The notes under the pieces were generated by a model that had not been told where the DNA came from, searched no databases, and saw only the letters and a program-made list of their open reading frames with translations. A program made the position numbers and the translations under genes. Below are positions 10,900 to 24,724 of a stretch of DNA of 64,000 bases, piece by piece. How positions within the stretch are numbered: the first letter of the stretch is position 1; every line of letters starts with the position of its first letter. Source of the stretch: Branchiostoma floridae (lineage: Eukaryota > Chordata > Leptocardii > Amphioxiformes > Branchiostomatidae); NCBI RefSeq assembly GCF_000003815.2, contig NC_049979.1:2815353-2879352 (forward strand), in the 5' to 3' direction.

Positions 10900-11804
10900 T
10901 GAGTCACGTAAACTTACGGTGAAGGCCCGGGGACGGAGCGCGGCCGCATCAATTTCTCCCCAAGAAACTGGTGGGTCACTGTAAGCCAAAATCGGCGCTC
11001 AAAAATATAGAAAGAGCGTGGAAATTTTGTAAGATCTCCAGAAAATCAGCGGAAGTTAATTATTTTTGATGAACTGATGATTTCTATCGTCCGTCATCGG
11101 CTTTAATAGAGAGACCAAGGACGCAACCCGCCTTGGGAAAATCGGCGTCGTGCGCCGACACCCCCCTCCCCACTCCAGTTCTGATCAGTCGCCGCGGTGA
11201 CCGTGCTGACGTTTTTGTTGTCATTTCCCCCCGATTTATATAATAATCGTCATCAATTGCCACCGCAGAAGCAAAAAGAGTCCGAAATGTATGCATTTTC
11301 AAATGCGTAAGACACTTTCAAAATCGTCTCCGGCAAGCCACTCAGATCCCACGAGATTTCTATGCGATTTTATAGGAGCGCGAGCCGCTTCGCGGAGAAA
11401 GGCAAATCGGCAGCAAGGTACAAATAATTTTGCGATATTGTTTGTGTAGCGTGGCGTCATTTATGAATATTAAGAAGGAGGAACTAGCCTTCGTTAGGTT
11501 TGTCCTCAGTGGTAGTTGCTAAAAATAGTAAAAGATGTCCCTGAAGTGAACTAGACAGCCACAGACATGACAAAAAGTTAGTGTTAGTTTGCTTCTCAAA
11601 TTTGCTCAGATATGGCTCTAAAATGCACCAGATAGCCTCTATTTCTTATAAATTTTCCGGGGGAGGCCCCCCATACCCCCCCAACGAGAGGGGGGAACCC
11701 CCCTCTCGTGCTCTCCCCCCGCGCAGCTTGCGCTGCGCGGCCGCGGCCTTCGGCCGCGTCATGGTGCGCGCCCCCCCCTTAGCAAATTTCTGGATCCGCC
11801 AGTG
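10900..11804. mobile_element. CpG-rich transposon-like sequence with GC-rich hairpins
   Basis: This block is rich in CpG compared with its surroundings. Its right edge, read on the minus strand, is CACTGGCGGATCCAGAAATT followed by a run of G, an end type I know from many non-autonomous DNA transposons. Three back-to-back palindromes lie at 11684-11709 (CGAGAGGGGGG/CCCCCCTCTCG), 11721-11738 (GCGCAG/CTGCGC) and 11739-11757 (GGCCGCGGCC, TTCG loop side). The left end is not found, so the start is approximate. Confidence 0.4.
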
Positions 11805-13070
11805 GTCTCAAGGGTTATCGTGTTGACACACACACAATTAGACCACCGATCCGCGGAGCCTGGTAGAGGCTAACACCAGTCTAACCGGACAGATTTTTTA
11901 TCTCTCTCCTGTGGTAAGTAGAGTCTGAGATAGAATACCAGCTCTATATATAGACTAGGAATATGGTGTCAGAACCATGGTGTAATGGTGGCTTTTGAAC
12001 TGAGGAGGTTTTCTGGGGTTGATATGGCGCAAGTGTTGGGGTGTTGGTAGACGATGTGTCAGCAGATAGCAGAGACACCAGCCTGAGAATTTGGGAAATG
12101 TGTGCAGTGGGCATCCTACATTTGTATATATCCTACCATCTTTGGAAAGGAGATTGATATGTTCTAAATGGCATTAGTTGGTTTGCTTTTTGCATGGTTT
12201 GTTCCCCGATTGATTGGTGACAATGAAGTTTATTGCTTGGCTAAATACGCTAGCAAAGCCTCATTACTAGCTGACAAATAGCATAATGTTAACTGTAAAG
12301 AAAAGATGGTACGTAATACATTTTAAACTAAATCATCCATTGGTCATACACTACAGTACAAACTTTCCTGTCAGTCTATTTTCCAGCTCGGGATCTTCTC
12401 AGACCAACAAATTGAATTGTTATGGCCTTGGTTTGGTATATATTGGTATAAAGATTGTGCTGTAAACTATTGATGATTTGCTTGGCCTGCCCCACATTTT
12501 GTTCCTACTGGCTGCCTGTTGGTCCCTTGGGGTTTCCTATATTGTTCTCCTATTAGACACCAGACAGGTGGCATTAATGTTGTATTGTTCATGATTAGGA
12601 GAGTCTGGCAGGGGGGATGATTGTGCAATTTACTGTGACTGCCCACTGGTCAGCTGTAGACGAAGATCACATGCATGTTGTCAAAACTCAGAAGTTCCAC
12701 TACAGTACCTTAACAAGCCACTAGAGGGCCCAACATCTAATCGTTTATATGTCTCATCAAGACCTACCCACATACTGAATATCTATACAATCCATCCAGG
12801 CGTTCTTGAGTTATGCTGGTCTTCTACACACAAACACACAAATGATACCCAAAATATAACCTTCATCGAAGGTAATAGCAGTTTTAGTTCAAATGTAGTA
12901 CCAGTACAAATTACATCAACACAAGATGAACCTTTTACTGTTTTAGAAACCCTCTCATTAGTTGTGAGCTCCTTTAATTGTGATAGATAAGATCAGTAGG
13001 GAGGAGTCCACCAAGCCTTCACAGCAGGAGTTTGTTTTACACAGATGCCAGGACTGAAAGGGAAGAAACA

Positions 13071-13217
13071 GATCTCCAAGCAGATGTTCGGGTCTAGATT
13101 TGCGATGGTTTCTGATCTGATAGCTAAGCCCATAATGATCGGAAACCCAGTCATAAACTCTTCGATTCCAATCATAAACTGTCACAACTGTACCTCCCAA
13201 CATCTGCTTGAAGATGA
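13071..13217. mobile_element. Short MITE, ATCTCCAAGCAGATGTT ends
   Basis: ATCTCCAAGCAGATGTT at the left and AACATCTGCTTGAAGAT at the right are inverted copies with one or two mismatches. Related single ends lie at about 14737 and 14850 in direct order. Confidence 0.55.
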
Positions 13218-13425
13218 CAGGAAGATACATTAGATGTACTGCCTCCGAGGTCAGCAGGTTAGAGCACCTAAATAACATTACTGTCCATCAGTCAGTTAAG
13301 TAGGTCAGGTCAGGACCAAAATATCCCAGGACTAGGAGGCTTGGGAAAACATAGTTGGAATGCTCAACCAGGTCATTCCAGCTTAATGTATCTAGACTGT
13401 TATGTGTCTGTAGTATGTAGGTTGC

Positions 13426-13627
13426 TACTGTAAATGCATTTAAGTTCACGGGGATTTGCTTTTGCGGTAGCGGGAAAATGGAGTGTTCGTGGTGGTTTTA
13501 AGTTCGCGGTAGTGCCATAGATTGCAGTCACATACTATAATGGACAAATGTTTGTGGTGAAGTGGCCACCGTGAAAACTGCGACTATATATATATTAACC
13601 ACCGCGAACATTTCTGCATTTACAGTA
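13426..13627. mobile_element. TA-flanked MITE, CTGTAAATGCA ends (short copy)
   Basis: TACTGTAAATGCA and TGCATTTACAGTA bound 202 bases. The inside is also partly inverted (TTCGCGGTAGT against ACCGCGAACAT). Same family as 1558-2063, without that copy's extra middle. Confidence 0.75.
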
Positions 13628-14264
13628 GTACATACAGGTAGGGGCTTGTATAAAAGTAAGTAAAGAAAAACGAATGAGATCATCAGGCCTGGTTAGACAA
13701 ATGGGCAGACAAGGGAGATTGAATCAGGTCAACAGCATAATTTCCATAGAGTTCCTGCTATAGCCATAGACCCCATAATGTGACCTCTGACCTGACCCTG
13801 TGCCCCATTTTTTTGGACATTTGTCAATTCTGTTGAGATAGAATCATTAGATGGGGAATATAAGTAAACTGTATGCACCGATGGTCTAAAGTGCAGTTAC
13901 AATATTGCAGTTTGATCCATACTTTTACAAAAATAAACCCAGACTGGACAGAAGTACTAAATTTCTCATGGAGAGGGACTAACTAGGTGACATCTGGGTT
14001 GTTATTGTCAAGGTCAAATGTTCACATAGAATTGTTTATGAGAAGAAGCCAAGAAGGCTTATGCTAACTAAATATCATAATATTAAGTTAGTTATAGAAT
14101 TCATCATCGTGATTTCTGATGTGTTGCCGAAATCATAGAACTAAATTAAAAGAAACAAAGATATAAAAAAAAACACAAGCAGATCAATAAGTAAGCAAAA
14201 CCAATTTACACATGTACTAATTACGAGTAAGACAAGAGTACTGGACAGGGCATACATGCAACTG

Positions 14265-14560
14265 CAGGGCCCGACATTCATTTTTGGGATTAGGTGCACT
14301 GGTGCACCCAGCTTAAAAATTGGGTGCACCAACAAATTGTTGGGTGCACCACTTAAATTAAAGTGATAACCTTAAATAACCTAATAATAAAATTAAGTTA
14401 CAAGCTATCGAATTCTTAAACAAGTACCCTGACAGACATCTTTATTATCTTTCTAACACTTACAAAATGTAGATGTCAAAAATATGGTGTATACTAATAT
14501 ACTTTGATATCTTTCCATACATAAATGTAAGAAAATATTTGGGTGCACCCTGTGGTGCAA
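14265..14560. repeat. Cluster of GGTGCACC motifs, probable MITE remnant
   Basis: AGGGCCCGACATTCATTT is followed by repeated 'GGGTGCACC' motifs up to about 14560 (GGGTGCACCCTGTGGTGCA). The start looks like an AGGGC-type transposon end, but no matching right end was found. Confidence 0.35.
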
Positions 14561-16551
14561 CCCTTGGTTGAACAATTTCTCTGCTCTGTGTAAAAACGTA
14601 TACTGGGTTATCAGAGGCAGAAATATTGCTGTCATTGTCTGATGCTAATGATAAGCATCTCTTTCCATTTCGTTTCAATATTCATGCTCCACATGTGGTC
14701 ACATTGGTTTTTCAAAGGACCCCAGGAGGGCAGCTAATCTCCAAGCAGATGTTAGATTTGGATAGCCTGGCATCCAGCTGAATCATAGCTCCCGAGCCTC
14801 TTCTGTCCTCTCCGCTACCAAGGAGGTTAACCTCCTTGCCGCTACTAATCTCTAAGCAGATGTTGGATCTAGAAGGCCGAAAAAAACATTTACAATTTTG
14901 CCTTCTAACATTAGCTTATGCAGAGTAGGGTGCAAACTGTGGTCTTGATTAAATGCAAGCTTGATCATAGCCTGGATACCATACCCCAACCTCAAATATC
15001 TTTCGTACTGCACGATAGATACGTGAGATCGGGCTGGGGTTTGGCAACCAGGCTAGCTTGATCAATGAGATAAAAACTGACAGAAAGTCAACTATAATAG
15101 AAGTCTACAAGAAAGAAGATGATCCGTGTTGATAAATTACACTATGGATAAACTAATTAAAACTTTAATGCTACATGTACCAGCAAAGTCAGGCTTTGAA
15201 ATTGAACTTCTGCCAGCACATTTCTGACCTGCATGGTGTGTTTAGATGTTCCCAGGTCTTGAGGAGGCCCATCTGGCATCCTGTGATATCAGGTTACACT
15301 GAAGACGTCACCACCTGTATGCCATCCCATAACAACATATCAAACTGAAAGCAATATCTTCTCAAATACACACGCTTTTGTGTCATCAGAAAGACACTTC
15401 AACCCATGATTAGCCCAGTTATTGTATCAAGATATTTCTATTATTATTTATAATACTTATGGTATAAAATGCTTTATTCTTTAGTTAGTAGACTGATAAT
15501 ATAGATTTATTTGTATTTCTAATTTTGTTTGTGGTTGAACCTGAGTATGAAAGTTGCTCTACTTTTTGTTGTGTCCATAAAACCTCTGTCTTTTATCTGT
15601 GTGTGGATGATGTCATAGCTATTTCCCTCCAATCCCCCATCCTGTTCCATTTGCATGCAATGGCAGCAGCTTCCTGTGATGTCATCATCAGGATATCTCT
15701 GGGGAGATCTCCCTTATGCCTGAGTGTTTTCCCGCCATGCTGTTCCCAGCTACGTGGCCAGCCACGGACACCATGGATGGTTGAGTACTTTGGGGGGGAT
15801 ATGTTCCTCAGATGTGCGCCGCTGTTGACGAGGAAACAGGTCGGGTTTACTGCAGTGGAGGTAAGGGAACATCGGATGTACAGAACAGTGTTTGTTCAAC
15901 AGTGAAGAGTGCAGTGGGGAGGGGGAGGGTCGCATGTGGTGTCCACTGTGTGTGTGAATGGTTACATGGTGTTGTTCTGTTTCTGTTTATTGCTAGAGCT
16001 CTGTATACTATAAGAACTCCCCTCCAGCTTTAGATGATTGCTAGGCAGCAGGTTGTGAGGCATTGTTAGGAGACATACCAGCGGGGCACGTGGCAAAACT
16101 GCCGTCTTTAGAGTGCAGTCAACCCTTGAGACGGGGTCACCTGGGGTCAAGGATGGCATGCTGGACTCTTGGAAACCTGAGTTGCTTGACACCTTGGCTA
16201 GCTGAACCAAAGGCAGGGTTAGGGACAAGTCTACACTTGCACTCAGGCTGGGCTTGTGCTCACAAGACAGAAGAATTTGTTTTCCTAATGGTAACTGGGG
16301 ATCTTATGCGGTCTTGCGGATGAATCATCAGTTTGATAGTGGCCCAGGGAAGCAGGCAGATAGTCAGAAGATACATGTAAGATACTCTGATGTGACTTAG
16401 AACTTGACTTGTGAGAAGAGGATTTATTTCTAGCCAATGCATCTGTGAGGCAGACATTCAGGTGAACTTGAATGTTTTTTTCTGTACATTCCTTTCAAAT
16501 ATTTACCGTGATATTACTGTTTTTGTTCGTAACCATTGCTGTCTGTGTTTG

Positions 16552-17447
16552 GGGTTTACGGAAAAGCCTGGGCCCAGCAGGCTAGCCAGCAGACTTTTCT
16601 GAGCCCCTTTTTGGGCCCCAAGGCTATGAATGGGGGTTTGGCACCTAATGGATTTTTCAAAGCTAACAGGGTAACGATAACTACTGCTGCTGCTGGGGGC
16701 ATTGTACAGAAGGTAACTGTTTTTCACATTTGGCCACAGGGGGAGGCAGCAATGAACAACCAGCATCCACAGTTATTTCACATATGAACACAATGTATTT
16801 CCTTTGGTTATACTTCCAGTCAGGCCTACAGAAAGGATGGTTGAACCTCTTATGGTTTAAAATCATCTTTATTACACACAAGATGAATACATACATGTAA
16901 ATATTACAGGCTAAAACCTAGGACAGCCCTTTGTCTAGATCTGTTTTTTTTCCTTGTGGAAAAACTGGGTCAGTGGTAACCCAAGACAACAGTTGGGACC
17001 CTAGGGTGGAGGCTGTTTGCCAAAACATCAAATTTGAAACAGATGTCTCCACCATCAAGTGTCAGTGAGCATGGATGCAGGAATGGATACATATGTTTAA
17101 TATGTGTTTATATGTGTCAACTTGTATGTGAGGGGGATAGCCACTATAAGTATTGTAGGAATGACTGACAGTATAGTCAAAGGAAAAGTAAATGTACTAA
17201 AACCTGGGAGTTCCTGTGGATGTTGATTGTTCATTGCTGTAGACCAACCCCAATGCTCCGTGAATATGACCAAACTGTTGCCTTCTGTCCAATGCACATT
17301 GCATGCACTGGAATTATCGGTTACCCAGTTTTAGGTTTAAAAAAATCCATTATGGGCCCAAACCCCATCCATAGCCTTGGGGCCCAAAAAGGGTGGCCTG
17401 GCTAGCCTGCTGGCTAGCCTGCTGGGCCCAGGCTTTTCCGTAAACCC
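16552..17447. mobile_element. MULE-like fold-back element with 9-bp target duplication
   Basis: The element starts GGGTTTACGGAAAAGCC and ends with its reverse complement GGCTTTTCCGTAAACCC. The inverted ends extend with interruptions for about 200 bases: GGGCCCAGCAGGCTAGCC at both ends, and GCAATGAACAACCAG near 16749 with its inverse near 17230. It is flanked on both sides by the exact 9-base copy CTGTGTTTG (16543-16551 and 17448-17456). Long inverted ends with a 9-base duplication fit Mutator-like elements. No transposase frame is seen; 896 bases. Confidence 0.85.
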
Positions 17448-17600
17448 CTGTGTTTGTACATGTATGCTTGTTTCTTTATTTTTTGCAAAGAAACTTTGCA
17501 TTTATGAATGGACTGCTCAACCTTTTCAATGATTTGGTAATACATGTAACTTCTTCTATTGCTGGTTTTGAAAAATTCTACTTCTGATTGTCACCTTTTT

Positions 17601-17632
17601 GTTTGTTTGTTTGTTTATTTGTTTGTTTAGTT
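17601..17632. repeat. (TTTG)n microsatellite
   Basis: About seven TTTG units with one TTTA interruption. Confidence 0.85.
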
Positions 17633-18280
17633 ATAGAAAAACTTGAAAATTTCACGAATGGATTCATCCTTTGAGTTCTGGGGCTTGAGTTGCTAGATTT
17701 TTTAGGTAATTTATCAGGATCTAGAGGCATCTTTTCAGTGGTGAATGTACTCTGCCCTAATCTATGTTATGTCTTCCCTGCTTGATGATAAAGCAGATTG
17801 TGAGTGAGTGTGAGTGCTTGTCTGGTGGTCAGTGGTGGAAGTCGACAGATGTGTGTCATGTCTTTGCTTGTGTCCAGTCATGTTTTCTTACTGTCATGGC
17901 AAAGCTAACATATTGTTAGTGAGGGCGGCACATGTGGGCACATCCAGTGTTGGGTTTCTACTTATTGATGGTCATTGATGTAAGTTTCTTCTCAATCGTC
18001 TCTTTGGGGTTTAGACTTTGCCTGTTTTTATGTAGTTTCAGGTCATGCAACAGCTTAAGGTATCTCGGTTGGCTAAATTGGCATTTTGACCTTCCACTGT
18101 TTTCTTATTAATGAATTAAGAACGAATGGAGCCGTAACGAATGTTGATATATGGGCATTAAAGAATTCTAAATCTGATTTTTTGGGGGCCAAATTGATGA
18201 CGTCATTATTTTTATTGGCTCTGATATGATTTTTTTCTCATGACAATAATACGAGCACTGTTGGTACATACCACTGTAAT

Positions 18281-18951
18281 NNNNNNNNNNNNNNNNNNNN
18301 NNNNNNNNNNNNNNNNNNNNNNNNNNNNNNNNNNNNNNNNNNNNNNNNNNNNNNNNNNNNNNNNNNNNNNNNNNNNNNNNNNNNNNNNNNNNNNNNNNNN
18401 NNNNNNNNNNNNNNNNNNNNNNNNNNNNNNNNNNNNNNNNNNNNNNNNNNNNNNNNNNNNNNNNNNNNNNNNNNNNNNNNNNNNNNNNNNNNNNNNNNNN
18501 NNNNNNNNNNNNNNNNNNNNNNNNNNNNNNNNNNNNNNNNNNNNNNNNNNNNNNNNNNNNNNNNNNNNNNNNNNNNNNNNNNNNNNNNNNNNNNNNNNNN
18601 NNNNNNNNNNNNNNNNNNNNNNNNNNNNNNNNNNNNNNNNNNNNNNNNNNNNNNNNNNNNNNNNNNNNNNNNNNNNNNNNNNNNNNNNNNNNNNNNNNNN
18701 NNNNNNNNNNNNNNNNNNNNNNNNNNNNNNNNNNNNNNNNNNNNNNNNNNNNNNNNNNNNNNNNNNNNNNNNNNNNNNNNNNNNNNNNNNNNNNNNNNNN
18801 NNNNNNNNNNNNNNNNNNNNNNNNNNNNNNNNNNNNNNNNNNNNNNNNNNNNNNNNNNNNNNNNNNNNNNNNNNNNNNNNNNNNNNNNNNNNNNNNNNNN
18901 NNNNNNNNNNNNNNNNNNNNNNNNNNNNNNNNNNNNNNNNNNNNNNNNNNN
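18281..18951. other. Assembly gap (671 N)
   Basis: Run of unknown bases. Three long frames that appear to cross it on both strands are artefacts of the gap. Confidence 0.99.
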
Positions 18952-19165
18952 CAGTGACTGCCTCTACATAATAATGAGGGTCGGCCAATGTGAATGTAAC
19001 CTGAACCCCAGAACTCAGAGGTCCTGGGTTCCAATCCTGTCATGCAACCAATCCCATTTGGAAAGGGACTTAACTGGACTTTCCTGACTCCTCTCATGAC
19101 GTGTGAAGATGGGCAGTACCTGACTTTGATTGGGGATGTAAAAGCCAGTAGGAAGAGAGGATTGG
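18952..19165 (+). mobile_element. tRNA-derived SINE fragment
   Basis: GGTCCTGGGTTCCAATCC at about 19020 resembles the internal B box of a tRNA promoter (GGTTCGAATCC). It is followed by a 'GGAAAGGGACTTAACTGG' and 'GGGCAGTACCTGACTTTG' tail that also occurs, inverted, at 55855-56095. The 5' part with the A box is lost in the gap. Confidence 0.5.
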
Positions 19166-20074
19166 ACAACCCACATAGGTTTGGGACCACCTTCAGTAGA
19201 TAATTTTTCCCATTGACAAAAGCATTAAGAATCCTGTCTATACTGACCACCTGTCCACATAGACCAGATTGTATGTCTTGTGTCACGGAGTTGGTGACAC
19301 AGAACTAAAGTAGCACATATATGTTGTATTCTTCTTTGCTATATGTGGACAGGTGTAACTGTCCTGGGTATACTTGACCTAGAGATGTCTATCCAGTGTT
19401 TTAACAATTATGCATGCCAAGAGTTCATGTCTTAGCTCCGATAGGGTAATTATAAAGCCATGGGAAAGGGGAGATATATAGACGACTACTTGGATAGAGT
19501 TCAGTTCAGTCAGTCAGTCAGAGACAGACTTGAGAGTCAGTCAGACCAGGGACAGTTTTAGCCCGGGTCGGAGACTGGTAGAGTCAGAGCAGGAGCACTC
19601 TTAGCTTGGGTCTCCAACCGAGAGGTGCTGCTGGCTCAGACTGAGCAGATCTAAGAGAGAATAAAAGTCACTAACAACGTATGGACGACTCAGTCTTAAA
19701 TGAGTTCTCGTCACACTTGGTTCCCCTGAGTGGTCTTCTTGGTTAGGACTGACTGTACCTAGCTCTTATAATCCTTTGGTTCTGTCTAAACGAGCTGTAA
19801 CCTGAATGGACCTCAGCGGTAACTCATGTCTGTTTGTCAGCAAATAGTCCGGCCCGGTTTACAGCCAGGCATCCAGCGATGCAGACGAGAGCAGATCACA
19901 AAAAGGGCGTCAAAAGAAGGTATTTCTCAAACAGTACAGCCAGCGCAGCCTTAGAATACTCACTGTTGTCTGTTGTGTGTGCACTCAGTGAAGAGGACAG
20001 GTCGTCATGGTTACCAGCTTGACTGGTATGTCAAACTTCTTTCCCAGATAAAAGCCATAAATCAAACTGCAATA

Positions 20075-20443
20075 AGGCCACACTGATTTAATTTCTTGGT
20101 TCACGGATTCGCTCGCTCCTATTTTTTGGAAAAAAAAATAAAAATAAAAATTACCACTCAGCAAATTTTCACCATTAATGAAACCATTCACCAACTTTCT
20201 GGTGTAACAAATTGGCCTTTATATTATAAGCTCCTTATAGTGTGGGTACAGGTGCTGTTACTGTACAAAAATAGTGTTTTTGTACTTTTTTGAAGCTGAA
20301 AACTTTTTTTCTTTATGTTTTGGATTAGCCGTTACCTTAACCCCAACCATTTTACAATTTTTATTTTTATTTTTATTTCGCCCTCTCGCTCCATATTTTT
20401 TATGAAAAAATCCGTGAACCAAGAAATTAAATTGGTGTGGCCT
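20075..20443. mobile_element. MITE with AGGCCACAC ends
   Basis: The left end AGGCCACACTGATTTAAT then TTCTTGGTTCACGGATT pairs with the right end AATCCGTGAACCAAGAA then ATTAAATTGGTGTGGCCT, about 35 bases with two or three mismatches. AT-rich middle, no coding. Confidence 0.75.
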
Positions 20444-21993
20444 AAAGTTGCCAGAAACTTGTCCTGAGTACCATTTGATGCAGCGCAGCACATCCATGAA
20501 GTTCCATCCTTCAGACCAATGTCCAGAGGAATGTGTGTCTGGTGGAAGATTTGTGGTCATTTTCCTTTGAAGTCGCAGGTGTTTGTTTGAGGTGAGGTTG
20601 AGTGACAGGTGGCTGACAGGTGTGCATTTTCTCCTCACCTTCATGGCTGACTGGCAGGTTTTGGGGACTTACCATCAGAAAAGTACTGCCCCTAATCATG
20701 AAGATGTCAGATGAAGATGAAGGCTTCTTGTGAACCTGTCATCTCATTCATGGTGTTCTTGGAAAAGTACCTGGTATCAGAGGTAGAAGTCAAGATAGCA
20801 GTCAAAATTTGTTGCACAAACATTTATAAAATGGGTACAATTTAAGGCAAATTAGGCAATATTGTATACGACACCTAGCTATATAGTATAATTAAACTCA
20901 TAACGTAACAATGGATGTAGATTTAAGGCTATGCAATATTAGGTATGTCTGATGTTTTGTCAATGATAGCTTCGAGACTAAAAAAGAAATGGAGTCATCT
21001 GCGGAACTTGTGAAGAATAGCAGTTCCTTTTATTAACTTAAGCCCCGTCTGTATGCTGGAGGCATACGTCTGATCAAGAATAGCTTTCCAAGGAAACCTT
21101 GTCCAAAACAGACAGGGTACCACAGGGGAAAGGTTGGATGAAACAAATAATAAATGGTTTACTGAGAACACCTACGGTTCTTCCAAAAATCTAACAATAG
21201 CAGCCAGTCGACTGAATTGGTGTCAGGTTTAACAATAAACTAGTGGATAGATTTGATTATGTGAATATTAAACAATTAAAAGGGCAGCATGATTAAAAAC
21301 TATGTTCTGGACAGAGGCAAGGTTCCATAATTTAAATATTTTCAATAGTTGGAGTACATGCTTAACTATGCACAACTTTTAAAAAGGTAAAAAAAGAATT
21401 GTACATGTAACAGTATATAGAATTGGTATGGGACTTGCCTATAGGCAAAACTGCCACTTGTTTGTTTGCTTCACGTAACTTAAAGTCACCAGTTTTGTAC
21501 AATATGTACAAGGTATGTTAGACTGGACTGTAAGGTTTGATCCACTCTCAGATAGAAGAACATTTAGATCCTAAATTAACATTCCTCACTACAAGACCAC
21601 CTTGCAACCTGTCAATTTTATTGCCAAAAATCGATAGAATCGATCTGGTTTTATATGCACGTAACCAATTAGTTGACAGGCAGAATAGAACCATGGGAGT
21701 CGTTCATTTTTATTGGCTGTCAAATGGAAAAGATTTACGTGTGCAACTACAAGAAGTGACAAGAAAATGGAATTTTGCCACATGGATTGATCTACAGTAT
21801 GTTATTGTTACGGGTATAATATTGTTAGAATTAATTGCTATTTGTCGGCCATGAATTCATAATTACTTCGCCACAGCTGGATGCCACATTCCCATTCACT
21901 CATCTGTGAGAAATCCAATAATTCACATTAGCCTGAATCAGCCCCAGCCACAATCTTAGATTCGAGTTGGCTCTGTCAGCACAAACAAAATGG

Positions 21994-22291
21994 AGGGCAA
22001 AAGTACACTTTGCAGGTAGCATTCAAAATCACCTGCACCAGGCAAAGTTTACCTGCACCATTTTGAATTTAAGAACTATGGATCAAACTAAAATTGTTCA
22101 GGAACCATTGCAATTTTTTTCTTTTATACTTTATAGGTGGTAATCCATATATACCTACATCATAGGGCACTTATGTACAAAACCAAGTACATAGACCAGT
22201 GCAGGTTAGGGGCAAGTAGACACCAGAAATACCTGCACAGCCTCAATTTTACCTACACTAACCTGCATATGCAGGTGGTGTTTCGAGCCCC
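21994..22291 (+). mobile_element. AGGGCTCGAAA-type MITE, copy B
   Basis: Same interior as copies at 6426 and 26690 (ACCTGCACC motifs, 'AAAATTGTTCAGGAACCATTG', 'TAACCTGCATATGCAGGTGG') and a clear right end TTTCGAGCCC. The left end is degraded (AGGGCAAAAGTAC). Confidence 0.65.
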
Positions 22292-24005
22292 GCTTTGACA
22301 AATTGTCTTCGTTACCTTTATCAGTGGGGGTGAGAGTGTACATTTTTGCTGGGTGAGAGTGTACATGTAAGATAATGAAGCTGTCTAAGTGCCTAGGCCA
22401 GCATCTGGCACCTTGATCCCTGTGTAAGGTTCCATGAGATAAGTAATAGATGACTTGGTATGTGGGTAATGTAGCTCACTTACATCTGTCTTAAAAGATT
22501 TTTGGAAAAAGTCAAGTTTTCTTCCCTGCCCATTGCTTTTGTGATGTCAGCTTGCTGTATTTTCAACTTTATATAGTAAAATGTCTGATTACTAAGCCTT
22601 TAGAAGTAAGGAAGTAAATTGAACACCTGGTTCCTACACGACCCTTCACTAGAGGTCATGCAATATAATTCATTCGAAAGACTCCCTCTATATATTAACA
22701 CTTGTTCATGCACTGGTTCTATTAGAGATATTCTCATTGAGGCCATAACGTTATATTCCAACCAGGAATTGCTTCAAACCATGTAGTGTACAGCCTACAT
22801 CATGTTTTTATTTTGGTGACCTTTTGGTCCTAGCTGTGTAGTCTGGACCAATGACAGATGACATTGGTGACCCCTCATGACCTTCAGAATTAACCTTGGG
22901 AAACATGGCTGGCCTCCAACTGATCTTTAGGGCAATGTCACACAAACACTTTCACTGGCTTTAATCTCAAAGCAGATATAGGGAGAGAAAACAGGCAAGG
23001 GCTGACTGTCTCCAGAACCCACCCCTCTGTCTTAGGATGGGAATTTGCTTGTTGGGACAGACAAAAATTATATCACATGTCCAATAAGTTAACCTCATGA
23101 CATGAAATTGATGAAATGGTATTTTTGTAAACTTCAAATGACAGATTCAACAAAGAATTAGCATAGGCTACCAAAAGATGAGTGAGACGGAAGAAAAGTT
23201 TCAAGCTTGCGACAACCCTGAACACAGACAAACGAACAGAAAGACAGACAGCATAGGGGCGAAATTAAAAATGTGTGATTTATTTGTGAAATCAATTAGG
23301 TCTTAGGCTAGATCGATTTAATGTCTTGGATTTTTTTCAAAGAAGGACTAGTGCTAGACTGGAATTGTGACACTGACATAAAAACATCTAGTCTGACTCT
23401 GAGGTGAAAATCTGTACCATCGTACACACAGTTTTGGGGATTGAACAGAGTAGGATACAAGTTTGAATATTCCAGTCCTCTATTTTTATGATGTCCTCTT
23501 GCCAAAAAGAGAACCAAGCAATCATATTTGTATCATAGAATTTCGTTTTTTTTTCTGCTTAATGGTTGCCACATAATCCAAGGCCACATTATGTTGTGAC
23601 CTACAGGCATGTTTACATAAATAGAACTAATCTTTCCTATCTATGTCAGTAACATTATAGTGTCACTCAAAAAAAAACAGCCAAGGAATTATATTCGAGT
23701 AGCCTTAGTGGCAGTAACGTATAGTGCAAGGGTCGTAGTAACAACATTTAAGAAAGCAAGCCCCCGCCTTTCAGCGCTGTTTAAAGGGCTTCTGACGTGA
23801 AAGCCACTCTTGATGAGACAGTGGTCGCCCCCGTGGCCACACAAGGTGTGAACAATCGGCACCTGTCACCAGGTGAGACAGGTAGCCGTGTTGTTACCTG
23901 GACGAGGTCACAATGATTGTGTGAAGGTGGTGTTGTGAGGACACTTAACACCCGCGCTATTGTGTCTGACCCCTCATGCTTGACATACTTACCCTAACAC
24001 AGGTC

Positions 24006-24113
24006 CGTTAGAGCCGTATATGTAGGTATTGTGTATGCGGTTAAAGCCGTATATGTAGGTATTATTTGTGCGGTTAGAGCAGTACATTTAGGTATTGTGT
24101 GTGCGGTTTGAAT
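24006..24113. repeat. Tandem repeat, about 37 bp x 3
   Basis: Unit 'GTTAGAGCCGTATATGTAGG' plus 'TATTGTGTATGCG', repeated three times with a few changes. Confidence 0.8.
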
Positions 24114-24724
24114 AGCATTTCCTACTGCAGGTGAGGTCCAAGACTAGTTGTTGGTGAGAAACAAGCCCTCGACCTGCGCTTGTGGCAAGAAAGGTGTGTG
24201 TGTTCATGTACTGTTGTGATATTCCAACAAAGAAGCTCACTTTTTTTGCTCTTATCTTAATATCCTACAGTAGATTTAATAGCAGTGTTATTTATATCTA
24301 GTAATATAATATATATTGAGGATTTATATTTTTTCAGTCTATGTTATTTTGTCAGACTGACAGACTGTGTATATGTTGCTTTGTCAGACGGACAAACATG
24401 AGTTTTTTGTTGGATGTCTGTCACTAAAAATGAGGGAAGTCACAAGAACCTTCTGTAAGTGACCTTTTATAGTTTTTGTCTTGTCGTGAATGGTCTTAAG
24501 AAATTGGTATTAAAGGCCTCACAGAACATTTAAGGGGTGGGAATGTTTGTAGATCAGAAGACAAAAACACACAAACAACCGTGAAGCCAAACTGCTCAGG
24601 TGTATGTTATGTTTTCTTTCTTCAGCAAAACAAAGATAATTGTATTATATCAGGGACCACTGCGTCATGGGGAAGAATTAGTATTGTCTCTCTATATATA
24701 GTAGGACTAGGAGGTGTTATGCAG

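Noticed and set aside
15525-15905. 126-residue frame ending near a GTAAGG donor-like site
   Set aside because: The part before the donor (QPRTPWMVEYFGGDMF) looks somewhat protein-like, but I recognise no family, and phases of exons 1 and 2 already join without it.
18168-19286. Long frames on both strands
   Set aside because: They consist mainly of N from the assembly gap.
21537-21854. 105-residue plus-strand frame
   Set aside because: No recognisable domain and no splice or promoter support.
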